A stretch of DNA of 64,000 nt from Rhodothermales bacterium (GCA_951812335.1 OX638293.1:62001-126000); one strand, 5' to 3'. Positions 52,688-63,582 are shown, counted from the stretch's first letter. The notes: generated from the sequence alone by a model not told the origin. Numbers and translations are program-made.

Positions 52688-54784
52688 TTATGCCGCAACG
52701 GCTCCGGTGTTTGACGAAACGATCCCCTCGGCAATGCTCTTCGGCGCCTCTTCGTAATGGTCAAATTGCATCGTATATATAGCTCGCCCTTGTGTAATGG
52801 ACCGAAGGTCGGTCGAGTACCCGAACATCTCCGACAGAGGTACGGACGCCGTAATGCCCTGTGCATCCTGACGCGGAGCCATACTCTCGATACACCCCCG
52901 ACGGCTATTCAGGTCACCAATCACGTCGCCCATGTACTCCTCCGGCGTGACGACCTCCACATGCATAATGGGCTCCATCATAACCGGCCTTGCTTTTCGA
53001 GCCGCACTACGAAAAGCCATACGACCCGCAATCTCGAAGGCGTTCTGGTCGGAATCCACATCGTGGTATTTTCCGTCGTAGAGACGAGCCTTGACCCCTT
53101 CGATGGGATAACCGGCCAATGGTCCTTGCATCATAGCGGCCTTGATACCCTTCTCTACGGAGGAAATGAATTCCTTCGGAATATTTCCTCCCTTGACCTC
53201 GTCGACAAATTCGAACCCCACACCATCCTCTGTGGGCGTGAACTCGATGTGCACCTCTGCAAATTGTCCGCGGCCCCCTGTCTGCTTTTTGTGTACGTAG
53301 CGCTCGTCCCATGAGGCGGTAATCGCTTCGCGATACGCTACCTGGGGGCGACCGACATTGGCGCCAACCTGGAACTCGCGTTTCAGACGGTCCACAATGA
53401 TTTCAAGGTGTAATTCGCCCATCCCCGCAATGATCGTCTGTCCGGTTTCGTCGTCGGTACGGACTACGAACGTCGGATCTTCCTCGGATAACTTCATGAG
53501 GCCCTGCGACATTTTGTCCCCGTCCGCCTTGGTCTTCGGCTCGATCGCAATGCGAATGACCGGCTCCGGAAATTCCATGTGTTCGAGCACAACCGGGTGT
53601 CCGGGATCGCACAAAGTGTCTCCCGTTCTGATTTGCCTGAGCCCGACTGCGGCCGCAATGTCTCCAGCCACTACATGCTGGACATCCTCGCGGTGATTCG
53701 CATGCATAAAGAGAATGCGTCCAATCCGCTCCTTCTTCTGCGAGGAGGCATTCAGCACTTGGGAACCCTTGTTGAGCGTACCGCTATAGACACGGAAAAA
53801 AGTCAGTTTTCCGACGTAGGGATCCGTTGCGATTTTGAATGCAATGGCGCTGAACGGAGCCGACGGATCCGGATAGCGTTCCGCTTCCTGTCCGGATCCG
53901 GGATGCATGCCCGATACCGCCGGAATGTCGACAGGGCCCGGCAGATAATCAATGGCGCCGTCCAGCAAACGCTGCACGCCCTTGTTTTTGAACGCGGAGC
54001 CGCAGAAAACCGGCGTGATGTCGATGTTTAATGTAGCCGCGCGCACCGCCGTTCTGATTTCCTGCGCCGTAATATCTTCGCCTTCGAGATACTTCATCAG
54101 GAGCGCATCGTTGTACTCCGCAATCGCTTCGAGAAGGTAAATGCGCCAGTGTCGAGCCTCTTTCCTGAGATCCGCAGGGATATCGATCTCATCCCAGGTC
54201 GCCCCCTGCGATTCGTCGTGCCAAACAATAGCCTTGTCCTCGATCAGATCTATTACACCCCGAAACATGTCCCCGGCGCCAATAGGAATCTGCACAGGGA
54301 TCGGATGTGCTTTCAGCCGTTCGCGCATCATCTGCACGGTATTCTCGAAATCGGCCCCCGTGCGATCCATCTTGTTTACAAAGGCAATGCGTGGCACGCC
54401 ATATTTGTTGGCCTGACGCCATACCGTCTCGGATTGCGGTTCCACCCCTCCCACAGCGCAGAAAAGCGCAATAGCTCCATCGAGCACGCGCAGGGAACGT
54501 TCCACTTCGATAGTGAAATCCACATGGCCCGGCGTGTCGATAATGTTGATGCGATGAGCTTTCCAGAAACAGGTGGTCGCCGCACTCGTGATCGTAATGC
54601 CACGCTCCTTCTCCTGCTCCATCCAGTCCATTGTAGCGCCGCCTTCGTGCACCTCTCCCATGCGATGGAGGCGACCCGTATAGAACAGAATGCGCTCCGT
54701 CGTGGTGGTTTTCCCCGCATCAATATGGGCCATGATCCCGATATTGCGGGTTTTTTCAAGCGGTATCGTCTTTACGTTGGCCAT
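52688..54784 (-). CDS. fusA: Elongation factor G
   Basis: The 698-residue protein starts [37 protein letters not shown] and has [23 protein letters not shown] and [10 protein letters not shown]. All domains through domain V are present ([16 protein letters not shown]). It drives translocation and ribosome recycling. I chose the ATG 16 codons inside the longer frame, since that is the family start. It lies between rpsG and tuf. Confidence 0.98.
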   Translation of the reverse strand: MANVKTIPLEKTRNIGIMAHIDAGKTTTTERILFYTGRLHRMGEVHEGGATMDWMEQEKERGITITSAATTCFWKAHRINIIDTPGHVDFTIEVERSLRVLDGAIALFCAVGGVEPQSETVWRQANKYGVPRIAFVNKMDRTGADFENTVQMMRERLKAHPIPVQIPIGAGDMFRGVIDLIEDKAIVWHDESQGATWDEIDIPADLRKEARHWRIYLLEAIAEYNDALLMKYLEGEDITAQEIRTAVRAATLNIDITPVFCGSAFKNKGVQRLLDGAIDYLPGPVDIPAVSGMHPGSGQEAERYPDPSAPFSAIAFKIATDPYVGKLTFFRVYSGTLNKGSQVLNASSQKKERIGRILFMHANHREDVQHVVAGDIAAAVGLRQIRTGDTLCDPGHPVVLEHMEFPEPVIRIAIEPKTKADGDKMSQGLMKLSEEDPTFVVRTDDETGQTIIAGMGELHLEIIVDRLKREFQVGANVGRPQVAYREAITASWDERYVHKKQTGGRGQFAEVHIEFTPTEDGVGFEFVDEVKGGNIPKEFISSVEKGIKAAMMQGPLAGYPIEGVKARLYDGKYHDVDSDQNAFEIAGRMAFRSAARKARPVMMEPIMHVEVVTPEEYMGDVIGDLNSRRGCIESMAPRQDAQGITASVPLSEMFGYSTDLRSITQGRAIYTMQFDHYEEAPKSIAEGIVSSNTGAVAA

Positions 54785-54856
54785 AATCTTGTTTTCGATG
54801 GATCGAACCCACAGCCGTAAACAAACATCCACAGGCTGCGAATCACATCGTTTCCA

Positions 54857-55324
54857 TTAAAACCGAAAGTGTGCGAATGCTTTATTGGATTCGGCCATTC
54901 TGTGCGTATCGTCTTTCTTCTTCACAGACCCTCCTTCTCCATTTGCAGCAGCCTGCAACTCGTTTGCAAGCCGCAACGCAAAGCTCTTGTCGCTGCGGGC
55001 TCGCGCATATCTGATAATCCACCGGAATGCCAGCGCTGTGCGTCGCTCGGGGCGCACTTCGACGGGTATTTGATAGGTGGCGCCCCCCACCCGGCGGCTC
55101 CGAACTTCAATGAGCGGCGCTACGTTGTTCACGGCCTTTCTGAATACCTCGACGCCCGGTTCGCCGTTACGCTCCCCTGCAATCTCGAAAGCATTGTACA
55201 CAAGTCGTTGCGCCGTGCTTTTCTTGCCATCTTTCAGCACACTGCTGATAAAACGGCCAACGAGCTCGTCGCCATAAACAGAATCTTCGACCGCCTTGCG
55301 TTTTTCCGCTCTGTTTCTGCGCAT
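54857..55324 (-). CDS. rpsG: 30S ribosomal protein S7
   Basis: The 155-residue protein has the S7 pattern LVGRFISSVLKDGKKSTAQRLVYNAFEIA and KAVNNVAPLIEVRSRRVGGATYQIPVEVRPERR. It initiates head assembly of the 30S subunit. It lies between rpsL and fusA. A repeat-end-like sequence (GATCGAGTATCCT, 55347-55359) occurs just upstream. Confidence 0.97.
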   Translation of the reverse strand: MRRNRAEKRKAVEDSVYGDELVGRFISSVLKDGKKSTAQRLVYNAFEIAGERNGEPGVEVFRKAVNNVAPLIEVRSRRVGGATYQIPVEVRPERRTALAFRWIIRYARARSDKSFALRLANELQAAANGEGGSVKKKDDTHRMAESNKAFAHFRF

Positions 55325-55386
55325 GATTCAGACCCTCTTTCAATACGGATCGAGTATCCTGTGTTCGAACAATAAAATCCGGTGCG

Positions 55387-55761
55387 TTACTTCCGCGGCC
55401 TTTTCGCGCCGTACTTCGACCGACTCTGCATTCGATCTCCGACACCTGCCGTGTCCAGTGCGCCACGTACAATGTGATACTTCACGCCGGGCAAGTCCTT
55501 TACGCGCCCTCCGCGCACAAGTACAATCGAATGCTCCTGCAAATTATGCCCCTCGCCCGGTATGTAGGCGATAACCTCATAGCCGTTCGTAAGCCGCACC
55601 TTCGCTACCTTACGGAGTGCAGAGTTGGGCTTCTTCGGCGTCGTCGTGTAGACGCGCGTACAGACGCCCCGCTTCTGCGGACTGCTTTCGAGCGCCGCAG
55701 CCTTGGTTTTTCCAGGCTTTCGGGTTCGTCCCTGTCGAACGAGTTGCTGAATGGTTGGCAC
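55387..55761 (-). CDS. rpsL: 30S ribosomal protein S12
   Basis: The 124-residue protein is standard S12: [14 protein letters not shown]..., [18 protein letters not shown] and [20 protein letters not shown]. The lysines of the streptomycin-sensitive form (PKKPNS and VKDLPG) are kept. It starts the transcribed order of the supercluster. Confidence 0.98.
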   Translation of the reverse strand: MPTIQQLVRQGRTRKPGKTKAAALESSPQKRGVCTRVYTTTPKKPNSALRKVAKVRLTNGYEVIAYIPGEGHNLQEHSIVLVRGGRVKDLPGVKYHIVRGALDTAGVGDRMQSRSKYGAKRPRK

Positions 55762-55861
55762 AATATCGGTATCGGTTCAATGTGGTGGGTGCGCGCATCG
55801 GGATGCCGTAGAGCCGTCTTGAACGATTCCGTAGCAAAAGCCAGAATAACACAAGCCGAAT

Positions 55862-55890
55862 AATATAATGCTTCTCGAGTTTTTATTCAA
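55862..55890 (-). promoter_or_regulatory. Candidate sigma-70-type promoter of the ribosomal supercluster
   Basis: On the minus strand TTGAAT and TATATT are 17 bp apart. Transcription would start about 95 bp before rpsL in a 190-bp, locally AT-rich gap after ftsH. The match is hand-read. A weak hairpin with a T run (TCGAGGCC-TTTCGA then T6, about 55913-55934) lies just upstream and could end ftsH transcription. Confidence 0.5.
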
Positions 55891-55951
55891 TGAAATCGGT
55901 TAAGATCAAGTAAAAAATCGAAAGGCCTCGAGGAGTGGGAGTACCCCTGCA

Positions 55952-58081
55952 TCAGATTTGCGTGCTACTGGCAGCTTCCCCGGTCTCTTCAGAATTTGCC
56001 TCCGAATCCGGAACAGCCTCCCCATCCAATGCTGCGCCAAGGCCGTCTGCAGCAACCCCGTTTCCACCAACCTCTGCCTTGGCTTCCTTGTCGGGAGCGC
56101 CGTTCAGCGAAATATATTCGCCATGGGGGCGCGGCCCGAGAATCTCGACAATTTCTTTCGGACCCAGCACTTCCTTCTTCAGCAACGCCTTCGCCATATC
56201 TTCAAGCGATGCGCGCTTCTCTTCAAGTAATTCTCGCGCGCTCGCGCGAATCTCGTCAATGATGGCTCGCACCTCCTCGTCGATAATGCGGGCAGTTTCG
56301 TTGGAATAAGGTTTTTCGAAAACCGGTGCGTCTTCATCGCGGTTCGAGCGATTATAAGAGACACACCCGACTCGCTCGCTCATGCCGTAATAGACCACCA
56401 TGGCATACGCCATCCTGGTAATGCGTTCGAGGTCGTTCTGCGCACCGGTCGAAATACGCCCGAAAACGATTTCCTCGGCAACGCGTCCGCCGATAGCCAT
56501 GGTCATCCGATCCAGCAACGCCTCTTTGGTGTAGAGATAGCGTTCTTCGGGCAGATACTGGGCATAGCCGAGAGCGGCCAGGCCACGTGGTATAATCGAC
56601 ACCTTGACAATCGGATCCGTATTCTCCAGAAACCAGCCCGTAATTGCGTGGCCCGCCTCATGGTAGGCAACAATCTTTCGCTCTTCCGGCGAAATGAGTT
56701 TGTTCTTTTTTTCAAGCCCGGCGATCACTCTGTCGATCGCATGCTCGAAATCCTCCATCTCAATGGATTCCTTTTCTTCGCGGGCAGCAAGCAAGGCAGC
56801 CTCATTACATACATTGGCGATCTCGGCGCCTGCAAATCCTGGTGTTTGCCCGGCCAGGACCTCCGGATTCACGTCGTCATGCAACACTAACCGGCGGGTA
56901 TGCACCCTGAAAATTTCTGCACGCTCACGCCGGTCGGGTTTGTCGATCATGATCTGCCGATCGAAGCGGCCGGGACGTAGCAATGCACTGTCAAGTACGT
57001 CCGGGCGATTGGTGGCGGCCATGATAATGACCCCCTTGTCGGTATTGAACCCGTCCATCTCGACAAGTAACTGATTCAGCGTATTCTCGCGTTCGTCGTT
57101 GGCTCCCATCATCATGCCGCGCCCGCGAGTCCGTCCGATGGCGTCAATTTCGTCTATAAAAATGATGCAGGGCGCCTTCTCCTTGGCCTGCTTGAAAAGA
57201 TCGCGCACACGGGCGGCGCCTACCCCCACGAACATCTCGACGAAATCGGATCCGGACAGGGAAAAGAACGGAACTCCGGCTTCCCCGGCGACAGCCTTTG
57301 CCAGCAAGGTCTTGCCCGTCCCCGGGGGGCCCACCAGCAGCACGCCCTTGGGGAGCTTGCCGCCCAGTTTGATGAACTTTTTCGGATTCGTTAGAAAATC
57401 GGCAACCTCGGCAACCTCTTCCTTGGCTTCGTCGAGTCCCGCCACATCCTTGAACGTCAACTGCTGGTCCCCCATAGCGTCGAAAAGCACTGCCTTGTTC
57501 TTTCCGATATTGAGCACCTGGGACCCCGGGTTCATACGGCGAATCAGAAAAATCCACAGAAAAACAATAAGAAGCAGGGGGAAAATCCATACCAGCATCC
57601 CGCCGAACCACCGCTCCTCGACCCGTGCGGAAAATTCCACAGTCGAACCGCCATCGGCGTTGGCCTGCTCATTGTAATCTCGCAAGAAATCGGTCAGATC
57701 ATGGTCGTCCGGTTTCGTGCTGGCAAAAGCAAGGGAGGGCTCTTCGGAACGGTCGGCAAGAAAATTGTTTGTCGGCTCCGGTACTTCGACTACTCCCCGT
57801 TCGACGGCTTCCAGCGTATAAACGCCCTCAATACTCCGGTCGTTGACAACGACCACCTTATCGACATACCCGTTCTCCACATACTGAAGAAATGTGCTGT
57901 AGTCGATCGGATCCAATGACCCGGCAGACCGGAAGAGCAAAATGTGGAAGAGCAGCATCAGAAATACCGCCAGATATATCCACACTGCAAGCCTCGGCCT
58001 GCGTTTCAGAGGCCGCGAACTATCCTCTCTGGAGGAATTGTCCACTTCCGGTTGTGTGTGTTCAGGGCCGGTTTCCGGCAT
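55952..58081 (-). CDS. ftsH: ATP-dependent zinc metalloprotease FtsH
   Basis: The 709-residue protein has two transmembrane helices (about 32-50 and 165-185) around a periplasmic domain, an AAA domain with GPPGTGKT and [10 protein letters not shown], the second region of homology [19 protein letters not shown], and the zinc site HEAGH. It degrades membrane and short-lived cytoplasmic proteins. The C-terminal tail (about 40 residues, acidic and alanine-rich) is longer than needed. The periplasmic segment is also enlarged. It precedes the ribosomal genes on the same strand. Confidence 0.97.
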   Translation of the reverse strand: MPETGPEHTQPEVDNSSREDSSRPLKRRPRLAVWIYLAVFLMLLFHILLFRSAGSLDPIDYSTFLQYVENGYVDKVVVVNDRSIEGVYTLEAVERGVVEVPEPTNNFLADRSEEPSLAFASTKPDDHDLTDFLRDYNEQANADGGSTVEFSARVEERWFGGMLVWIFPLLLIVFLWIFLIRRMNPGSQVLNIGKNKAVLFDAMGDQQLTFKDVAGLDEAKEEVAEVADFLTNPKKFIKLGGKLPKGVLLVGPPGTGKTLLAKAVAGEAGVPFFSLSGSDFVEMFVGVGAARVRDLFKQAKEKAPCIIFIDEIDAIGRTRGRGMMMGANDERENTLNQLLVEMDGFNTDKGVIIMAATNRPDVLDSALLRPGRFDRQIMIDKPDRRERAEIFRVHTRRLVLHDDVNPEVLAGQTPGFAGAEIANVCNEAALLAAREEKESIEMEDFEHAIDRVIAGLEKKNKLISPEERKIVAYHEAGHAITGWFLENTDPIVKVSIIPRGLAALGYAQYLPEERYLYTKEALLDRMTMAIGGRVAEEIVFGRISTGAQNDLERITRMAYAMVVYYGMSERVGCVSYNRSNRDEDAPVFEKPYSNETARIIDEEVRAIIDEIRASARELLEEKRASLEDMAKALLKKEVLGPKEIVEILGPRPHGEYISLNGAPDKEAKAEVGGNGVAADGLGAALDGEAVPDSEANSEETGEAASSTQI

Positions 58082-58270
58082 ATCGCAAGTGATTGTTCCA
58101 ATACGGCGGTACGCCCCGTCAACCTGTTTGTCGCATTCTGATGCGTTTCATACGTAAGGGCAAACATTGTTTACCTGTAACAGATGGGGCTGTTCCTCCG
58201 GGAGGCACGACGCATCGGGAAAAAGAACGAGGCGAATAGCGCCAGGCCACCCTGCCCCCGGACAGGGAGT

Positions 58271-61200
58271 CTACGGAAGGGCGAGTGGTTCGACGCGGGA
58301 GTTTCCCGCAAATTCCCCGAGCATATACCCAAGTCCTTCCAGCGCCATACCGGCAGCCGCTTCATCCGGAAAATGTCCAATTGCAGCACGATAAAAAATC
58401 CTGTCGTTCACCGAGCCGGGCACCACACCGGCACGAAGACCCTGCTGGATATATGGAGCGACAAGCATTTCCATAGATTCGCGGTCGGCCTGCGTGTCGA
58501 GCACGATCGTGAATCCGCCCAATTCCGGCCGTATGCCCCCGGGACCGTACAAGGAAAATTCATCGCTCGGGATCGCAGGCAGGGTTGTCTCATTGGAAAG
58601 TAAAGGCGCCTCGTCAAGAGATAAGCGGGTTTCGTCGGGGGGCAAGAGCACCTTGTCGGGAACAGCAGGAACATCGCCAACCTGTTCGCTGGCAAGGGAA
58701 TCCGGAAGAGATGAACCGGCAAGGGAATCCGGAAGAGATGAATCGGCAAGGGAATCCGGAAGAGATGAACCGGCAAGGGAATCCGGAAGAGATGAACCGG
58801 CAAGGGAATCCGGAAGAGATGAACCGGCAAGGGAATCCGGAAGAGATGAACCGGCAAGGGAATCGGCTGCTACAGAGTCCGCAGCAGCTTGCAATGCCTG
58901 AAGTTCCTGATCCAGCATGTCGAGAATATATCCGGCTCTATCGGCATAGGTCGTGGATGGATACAAGGTGCGCACGCCGGTATACACCGAACGGAGATCG
59001 ACCATATCCGTGCCCGCGGAAGCAAGAAGATCATGTTGCGGCGCAACGTCGCTCCCGGATGGCGCACCAAGCGTATCCGGGGCGGCGTACTCTTCCGAAT
59101 CTTCCGTAAAAAGACTTGTGTTGGCTTCGCGCTCTTCGACCAGCAGCGTGTCTGCAGAAGAGGGAACGGCCGGAGCAAGTTCCAGAATCCCGGCCTGCGC
59201 AAGCACCGAATCGGGTAGCCGTACAGGCAACGGACCAAACACATCCAGCGAATCGGAGACCGCCCATTCGAAATAAATACGCCCCGCTGCAAACAGCGCC
59301 CTCGGCGCCACCTCCATATTTCGATATCGGGAGGCAATGAGCACCATGCGGTTGAGCGCTTCTTCGTACGCCCCGCGACGCCATCGGAGCACCGCCTCAT
59401 CGTATTCCTGCAGCGCCACAGCGAGACTATCGGACGTTTCCTCGGGTTCCAGGCCAAGTTCTATGCGGACCCTGGCCGCAAAATCAGAATCCGGATAGTC
59501 AGCCAACACCTGTCTGTATATCCCTTGCGCACTAGCGATATCGCCCAGTGAGCGCTGCACTTCGGCCAGTGCATAAAACGCCCGCTGAGCAACTTCCGTA
59601 TCGGCATCTTTCTCAATCACCATGCGATACAAGACTGCCGCGGAATCCGCCTGATTCATCGAAAGAAAAAGGACATTCCCCAGTTCGTATCGGGCCAACG
59701 CCCGTTCCTCTTCCATAATCGCCTGACTCAGCGAATCACGCGGAACGCCCGAAATATCGATCAAGGGCAACGCATACATCCCTATACCTTCGCCGCCGTC
59801 GTCCGAAAAAACCGCTCCCTCTCTCGAATCGGGATCCTCTCTCGCGCTCAAGGCGATCGACACGGCTTCCATACGGCGCCAGCCGGGCACATGGGGACGT
59901 TCGCCCCAGCGCGCTACAAAGTTCATACGCGCTTCCTGCACGCGAGTACGATCCCGATGATATAAAAAACCGGCCTCACCGGTATCGGCGACATTGGAAC
60001 CTGCCCCCGCACCTTCCACACCCGTCCGGGAGGCCACATCCTGAAAGCCGCGTTCCGCTTGCAATTGTTCTGCGCGCCGGCGCTCTTCGGCAAGCTCTTC
60101 GGCTTTCTGCTGCTGCAATACACGAATACGCTCGTCGAATGCCTCGTCGGGCAAGCGCCCCAACTCAAGCAACGAATCCATACGTGCGATGTTGTTGCGC
60201 ACTTCGGCGAAACTGGCGAACACTTCGGCCTGATGGGCCGCATCCGTCACAGCTTCGGGAGCGTATTGCGCGGATGTCCCAGAGCCGGACGAGGAGGAGG
60301 GCATTGCTGTGCGCGCAGTATCGAAGTGCGCCGAGGCAAGAAGGTAATCCCTGAAAACGTCCCGGTACAGTTCGGCCAGCGCATAGTGGGTCAAGCCCCT
60401 GACAGCCTGACCTGTGTTTTCTTCCTCATACAGGATATGCCGGTACATGGAAAGCGCATCCCGGGATTGTTCTTGCGCATGATAAATACGGCCGCGCACG
60501 TACGCGAGTTCGAAGCGCCGATCATAATGCTTGTCGTCACGATCCATGCGACGCAATGCTTCAAGGGCCGCAACACTATCGAGGTGCATGCCCTGTACAC
60601 GCACGATACTCAACGACGCAGCATAGTCAAGTTCATACGGGGGACGCGCCTTGAGCACACGCCTGTAGGCCTCGACCGCTTCTTCGTACCGCTCCAGTGT
60701 TTCGTACACCTGACCGAGCAAAAAAGCCCCTTTAGCCCGGAGCTCGTTGCTGCGCACATCCAGCAAACCCGCTTCGAGTTCGGTAGCCGCTTTTTCGAAG
60801 GCCCCCTGTTTAACGGAAAGTTCGCCGAGAGCAAGGCGCAGACGCGCCGCCGATCGCCGGGACGTGTTTTCCCTGCCCAGGCTGCTCACAAGATGTTCCT
60901 GCGCCGATTCGTAGGCTCGCGCCGCCATCAGTGTCCGGGCCAGCCATATCCGGGCCTCGTCTTCAAGACTGGTCCCGAAGGCGATTACTTCACGGAATTT
61001 CTGCTCGGCCCCCACATAATTTTCCTGATAGAAATAGGATTTTCCGATAAGTACGAGCGCATCGTCCACCCATTTGGAGCGCGGATGGTCTCGCAGCATA
61101 TTGGCGCTTCTATCTATCGCATTCTGGAAATTTACATTACCGCCCGACCGGGGCGGGGCGCCGAAGATGCCAAGATAGCGTGTCCGGTCTACAGGCTGTT

Positions 61201-61381
61201 CGGAGGACTCCATGGCGTTAACGCCAGCCTTATAGTCCTGCCCTGCGTTATAGAACGTGTTGTAATAGGAAGTGAAATTGTCGTACCGCTTCCCAATGAA
61301 GGAATTGCCACCGCAGCCGGCTGCAGCGAAAAACAGGATCGCCGCAAACAGATAGACGCCGGTGCGAACGGATGGCGGCAT
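58271..61381 (-). CDS. TPR lipoprotein, PorW/SprE-like, with repeat linker and SPOR-like C-terminus
   Basis: The 1036-residue protein has a lipoprotein signal (Cys23 in AAAGCGG) and the segment KRYDNFTSYYNTFYNAGQDYKAG, like the start of PorW/SprE lipoproteins of the type IX secretion system. Many TPR-like helices follow (about 90-740). Then comes a serine/leucine/proline linker of 9-residue units (DSLAGSSLP) and a last domain of about 80 residues (GGFTIVLDTQADRESMEMLVAPYI...RAAIGHF) that fits a SPOR peptidoglycan-binding fold. It may link the secretion machinery to the cell wall. The T9SS link is inferred from motif and TPR layout only. Confidence 0.7.
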   Translation of the reverse strand: MPPSVRTGVYLFAAILFFAAAGCGGNSFIGKRYDNFTSYYNTFYNAGQDYKAGVNAMESSEQPVDRTRYLGIFGAPPRSGGNVNFQNAIDRSANMLRDHPRSKWVDDALVLIGKSYFYQENYVGAEQKFREVIAFGTSLEDEARIWLARTLMAARAYESAQEHLVSSLGRENTSRRSAARLRLALGELSVKQGAFEKAATELEAGLLDVRSNELRAKGAFLLGQVYETLERYEEAVEAYRRVLKARPPYELDYAASLSIVRVQGMHLDSVAALEALRRMDRDDKHYDRRFELAYVRGRIYHAQEQSRDALSMYRHILYEEENTGQAVRGLTHYALAELYRDVFRDYLLASAHFDTARTAMPSSSSGSGTSAQYAPEAVTDAAHQAEVFASFAEVRNNIARMDSLLELGRLPDEAFDERIRVLQQQKAEELAEERRRAEQLQAERGFQDVASRTGVEGAGAGSNVADTGEAGFLYHRDRTRVQEARMNFVARWGERPHVPGWRRMEAVSIALSAREDPDSREGAVFSDDGGEGIGMYALPLIDISGVPRDSLSQAIMEEERALARYELGNVLFLSMNQADSAAVLYRMVIEKDADTEVAQRAFYALAEVQRSLGDIASAQGIYRQVLADYPDSDFAARVRIELGLEPEETSDSLAVALQEYDEAVLRWRRGAYEEALNRMVLIASRYRNMEVAPRALFAAGRIYFEWAVSDSLDVFGPLPVRLPDSVLAQAGILELAPAVPSSADTLLVEEREANTSLFTEDSEEYAAPDTLGAPSGSDVAPQHDLLASAGTDMVDLRSVYTGVRTLYPSTTYADRAGYILDMLDQELQALQAAADSVAADSLAGSSLPDSLAGSSLPDSLAGSSLPDSLAGSSLPDSLADSSLPDSLAGSSLPDSLASEQVGDVPAVPDKVLLPPDETRLSLDEAPLLSNETTLPAIPSDEFSLYGPGGIRPELGGFTIVLDTQADRESMEMLVAPYIQQGLRAGVVPGSVNDRIFYRAAIGHFPDEAAAGMALEGLGYMLGEFAGNSRVEPLALP
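58688..58862 (-). repeat. 27-bp minisatellite coding the DSLAGSSLP linker
   Basis: About six full 27-bp units (CGGCAAGGGAATCCGGAAGA core) and a partial unit lie in tandem inside the TPR gene. Units are almost identical, one having GAT for GGT (LADSS). The unit is a multiple of three, so copy number can change without frameshift. Confidence 0.9.
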
Positions 61382-61452
61382 AAAGCGGCAGTCGAATGTG
61401 CTGCGCAGGAAAGAGAGAAAACGTGAAGGAGCCCAACCAGAACGCAGGAAAA

Positions 61453-61470
61453 CGGGGAATAGTATCCCGT
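61453..61470 (-). terminator. Candidate terminator downstream of pyk
   Basis: A short stem GGGA/TCCC with further partial pairing lies directly after the pyk stop. On the minus strand it is followed by CCGTTTTCC. The stem is short, so this is tentative. Confidence 0.35.
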
Positions 61471-61471
61471 A

Positions 61472-62899
61472 CTATATGCGGCTTACCTGAATCATATTGG
61501 TTCGCCCCTTTGCGGGCAACGGCATCCCCGCCGTAATGACGATCAGGTCTCCGGACCGGACCAACCCATGCTCTCGCAAGACGGAGTGAACGCTCTGGAC
61601 TCCTTCGTCGGTGTCCCGCTGAAACGGGATCAGGAACGATGTTGTTCCCCAGAGAAGGTGCAGACGACGCATTACCCTTTCGTCATCGGTGAATGCATGC
61701 AGGGGCATGCCGGGACGATGGCGGGCGATCGCGCGCGCCGTAGTTCCCGTAGCCGTAAGACAAGAAATGGCGGTAGCGCCTACCTGCTCGGCCAGATCGA
61801 CCGCCGTAAAGCTTACCGACTCCGTAAGGTCGTCGGAGATAAAACGGCGCTCCACCGGCTTGGAAAGCGGGTTCTGGTATTGCCGCCGATGCCGTTCGGC
61901 TTCCTCGACAATCCGGGACATGACTTCGACCACTCGAACGGGATGTTTTCCCACCGCCGTTTCACCGGAAAGCATAACCGCATCACTCCCGTCAAGCACC
62001 GCATTGGCGACATCGCTTGCCTCGGCTCTCATCGGGCGAGGATTATCGATCATGCTCTCGAGCATCTGCGTAGCGGTGATCACCGGCTTGCCAGCCGCAA
62101 TACACTTGTGGATGATCATTTTCTGCGTGGATGGCACCTGTGAGATAGGCATTTCGATGCCCAGATCCCCGCGTGCCACCATGATGCCCTCGCTGGCCTC
62201 CAAAACGGCATCGAAACGGCGGACCGCTTCCGGTTTCTCGATCTTGGCTAATGCCATAACCTGTTTGCCCGATGCACGTATACGCTGCAGCAAGTCGATT
62301 ACGTCGGAATCGTCGCGCACGAACGACAGGGCAATCATATCGACATCCTGTGACAAGCCGAATGCAAGGTCGCGCCGATCTTTTGCAGTAAGCGCCGGCG
62401 CAGACGTTTTGATGTCGGGCAGATTGACTCCCTTTCGGGAAGACAAAGGCCCGCCGACAATCACCTCGGTAACGACATCGGTGTCGACAATATCTACTAC
62501 TTGCAATTCTAGCAAGCCGTCGTCGACCAGAATGCGCCCGCCTACACTGACATCCTGCGCCAGCAGGTCGTACGTGATCCGCACCCGCTCGGCCGTGCCG
62601 TATTCGATGGGTTCGGTAGTCAGTGTTAACCGCTGCCCCTTGCCGATCGGAACGGCGCCGTTTCTGATCGGCCCAAGCCGGATTTTGGGCCCCTGCAGAT
62701 CCTGGAGAATCGGCACCACCTTCCCCTGTTCGTCGGCTGCCTCGCGCACGTACCGAATAAGCCGGGCATGATCATCGTGATTGCCGTGAGAAAAGTTGAG
62801 CCGGGCAATATCCATACCCGCCCGAATCAACTCCCGGATCGTGCCGGCATCCGACGAAGACGGTCCCAGGGTACAAACAATTTTGGTGCGTCGCCTCAT
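61472..62899 (-). CDS. pyk: Pyruvate kinase
   Basis: The 475-residue protein has RTKIVCTLGPSS, LNFSHGNHDDHARLI, KIEKPEAVRRFD, VARGDLGIEMP and the C-terminal regulatory domain. It makes pyruvate and ATP from phosphoenolpyruvate and ADP. The ATG at 62899 is chosen; GTG 62905 is in frame just before. Repeat copy K begins one base upstream of that GTG, so the element forms the whole near-upstream region. Confidence 0.97.
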   Translation of the reverse strand: MRRRTKIVCTLGPSSSDAGTIRELIRAGMDIARLNFSHGNHDDHARLIRYVREAADEQGKVVPILQDLQGPKIRLGPIRNGAVPIGKGQRLTLTTEPIEYGTAERVRITYDLLAQDVSVGGRILVDDGLLELQVVDIVDTDVVTEVIVGGPLSSRKGVNLPDIKTSAPALTAKDRRDLAFGLSQDVDMIALSFVRDDSDVIDLLQRIRASGKQVMALAKIEKPEAVRRFDAVLEASEGIMVARGDLGIEMPISQVPSTQKMIIHKCIAAGKPVITATQMLESMIDNPRPMRAEASDVANAVLDGSDAVMLSGETAVGKHPVRVVEVMSRIVEEAERHRRQYQNPLSKPVERRFISDDLTESVSFTAVDLAEQVGATAISCLTATGTTARAIARHRPGMPLHAFTDDERVMRRLHLLWGTTSFLIPFQRDTDEGVQSVHSVLREHGLVRSGDLIVITAGMPLPAKGRTNMIQVSRI

Positions 62900-62905
62900 A
62901 GTCAC

Positions 62906-63024
62906 AGGATACTCTGGTCGAGTCCGCGAAGTTCAGAGTATCCTTAATTTCAACGATGGAATCATGATGTCATCTACGCGCGAAAGTAAAGTGCCGGGCG
63001 AAGCGGTTTTGATCAGAGTATCCT
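62906..63024 (+). repeat. Dispersed element, copy K (119 bp, rearranged)
   Basis: The termini are AGGATACTCTGGTCGAGTCC and GATCAGAGTATCCT. The internal hairpin is missing; in its place an extra partial end (TTCAGAGTATCCTTAA) lies at about 62932-62948. The right half closely matches copy A. It lies between hisI and pyk, both on the minus strand. Confidence 0.85.
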
Positions 63025-63032
63025 GAATATTT

Positions 63033-63422
63033 CTACCCGTACACTTCATCCGGGTCAAACACGCGTTCGCTGTCCGTAACAAGGCGTGCATGTTCGTATC
63101 GACGATGAAAACACGACTTGTGCCCGGTGTGACAGGCAGCTCCTCCATGCTGCTTCACCTTAAAAAGAAGCACATCGCCGTCGCAATCGATCCGGATTTC
63201 CATGACCTCCTGAATATGACCGCTGCTTTGCCCCTTCACCCAGGTTTCCTGACGAGAACGACTCCAATACGTCATAACGTTCTCTTCGAGTGTGCGTTGC
63301 AGGGTATCCCGGTTCATCCAGGCAAGCATCAATACCTCGCCCGTTTCGTGATCTTGCGCCAGTGCCGCAACCAATCCATCGGGGCCGAATTTTATTTGTT
63401 CGAGCAATTCATTCCTGTCCAT
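63033..63422 (-). CDS. hisI: Phosphoribosyl-AMP cyclohydrolase
   Basis: The 129-residue protein starts [37 protein letters not shown] and has the metal-binding motif [27 protein letters not shown] with its cysteines. It opens the ring of phosphoribosyl-AMP in histidine synthesis. The hisE pyrophosphohydrolase domain is not fused. I chose this ATG because the frame upstream has no family match. A repeat element separates it from pyk. Confidence 0.94.
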   Translation of the reverse strand: MDRNELLEQIKFGPDGLVAALAQDHETGEVLMLAWMNRDTLQRTLEENVMTYWSRSRQETWVKGQSSGHIQEVMEIRIDCDGDVLLFKVKQHGGAACHTGHKSCFHRRYEHARLVTDSERVFDPDEVYG

Positions 63423-63582
63423 GATTCCACATTCGGTTTTGCTGCCGCACGAGAGCTTCTTCCAAGGCCCCCGCACACAAGCGGATTGCATAGTATGCAG
63501 GAACCGGAGCTGTCTTCGCCGAATTACACGGAATCCCTGACGAACGGTTCTCTGCCCGTTTCCCGGTCCCGACTTTGCGTTC

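Noticed and set aside
55347-55359. GATCGAGTATCCT before rpsG as another element end
   Set aside because: It matches 13 of the 14 bases in an element end, but no further similarity flanks it. It is too short to call.
433-63024. Repeat family as integron attC sites
   Set aside because: Conserved ends with a variable self-complementary interior and gene blocks between them recall attC arrays. However, the GTTRRRY/RYYYAAC core sites are absent, genes on both strands and housekeeping operons lie between, and no integrase is seen.
433-63024. Repeat family as CRISPR
   Set aside because: Copies are long, widely and irregularly spaced, and lack short unique spacers or cas genes.
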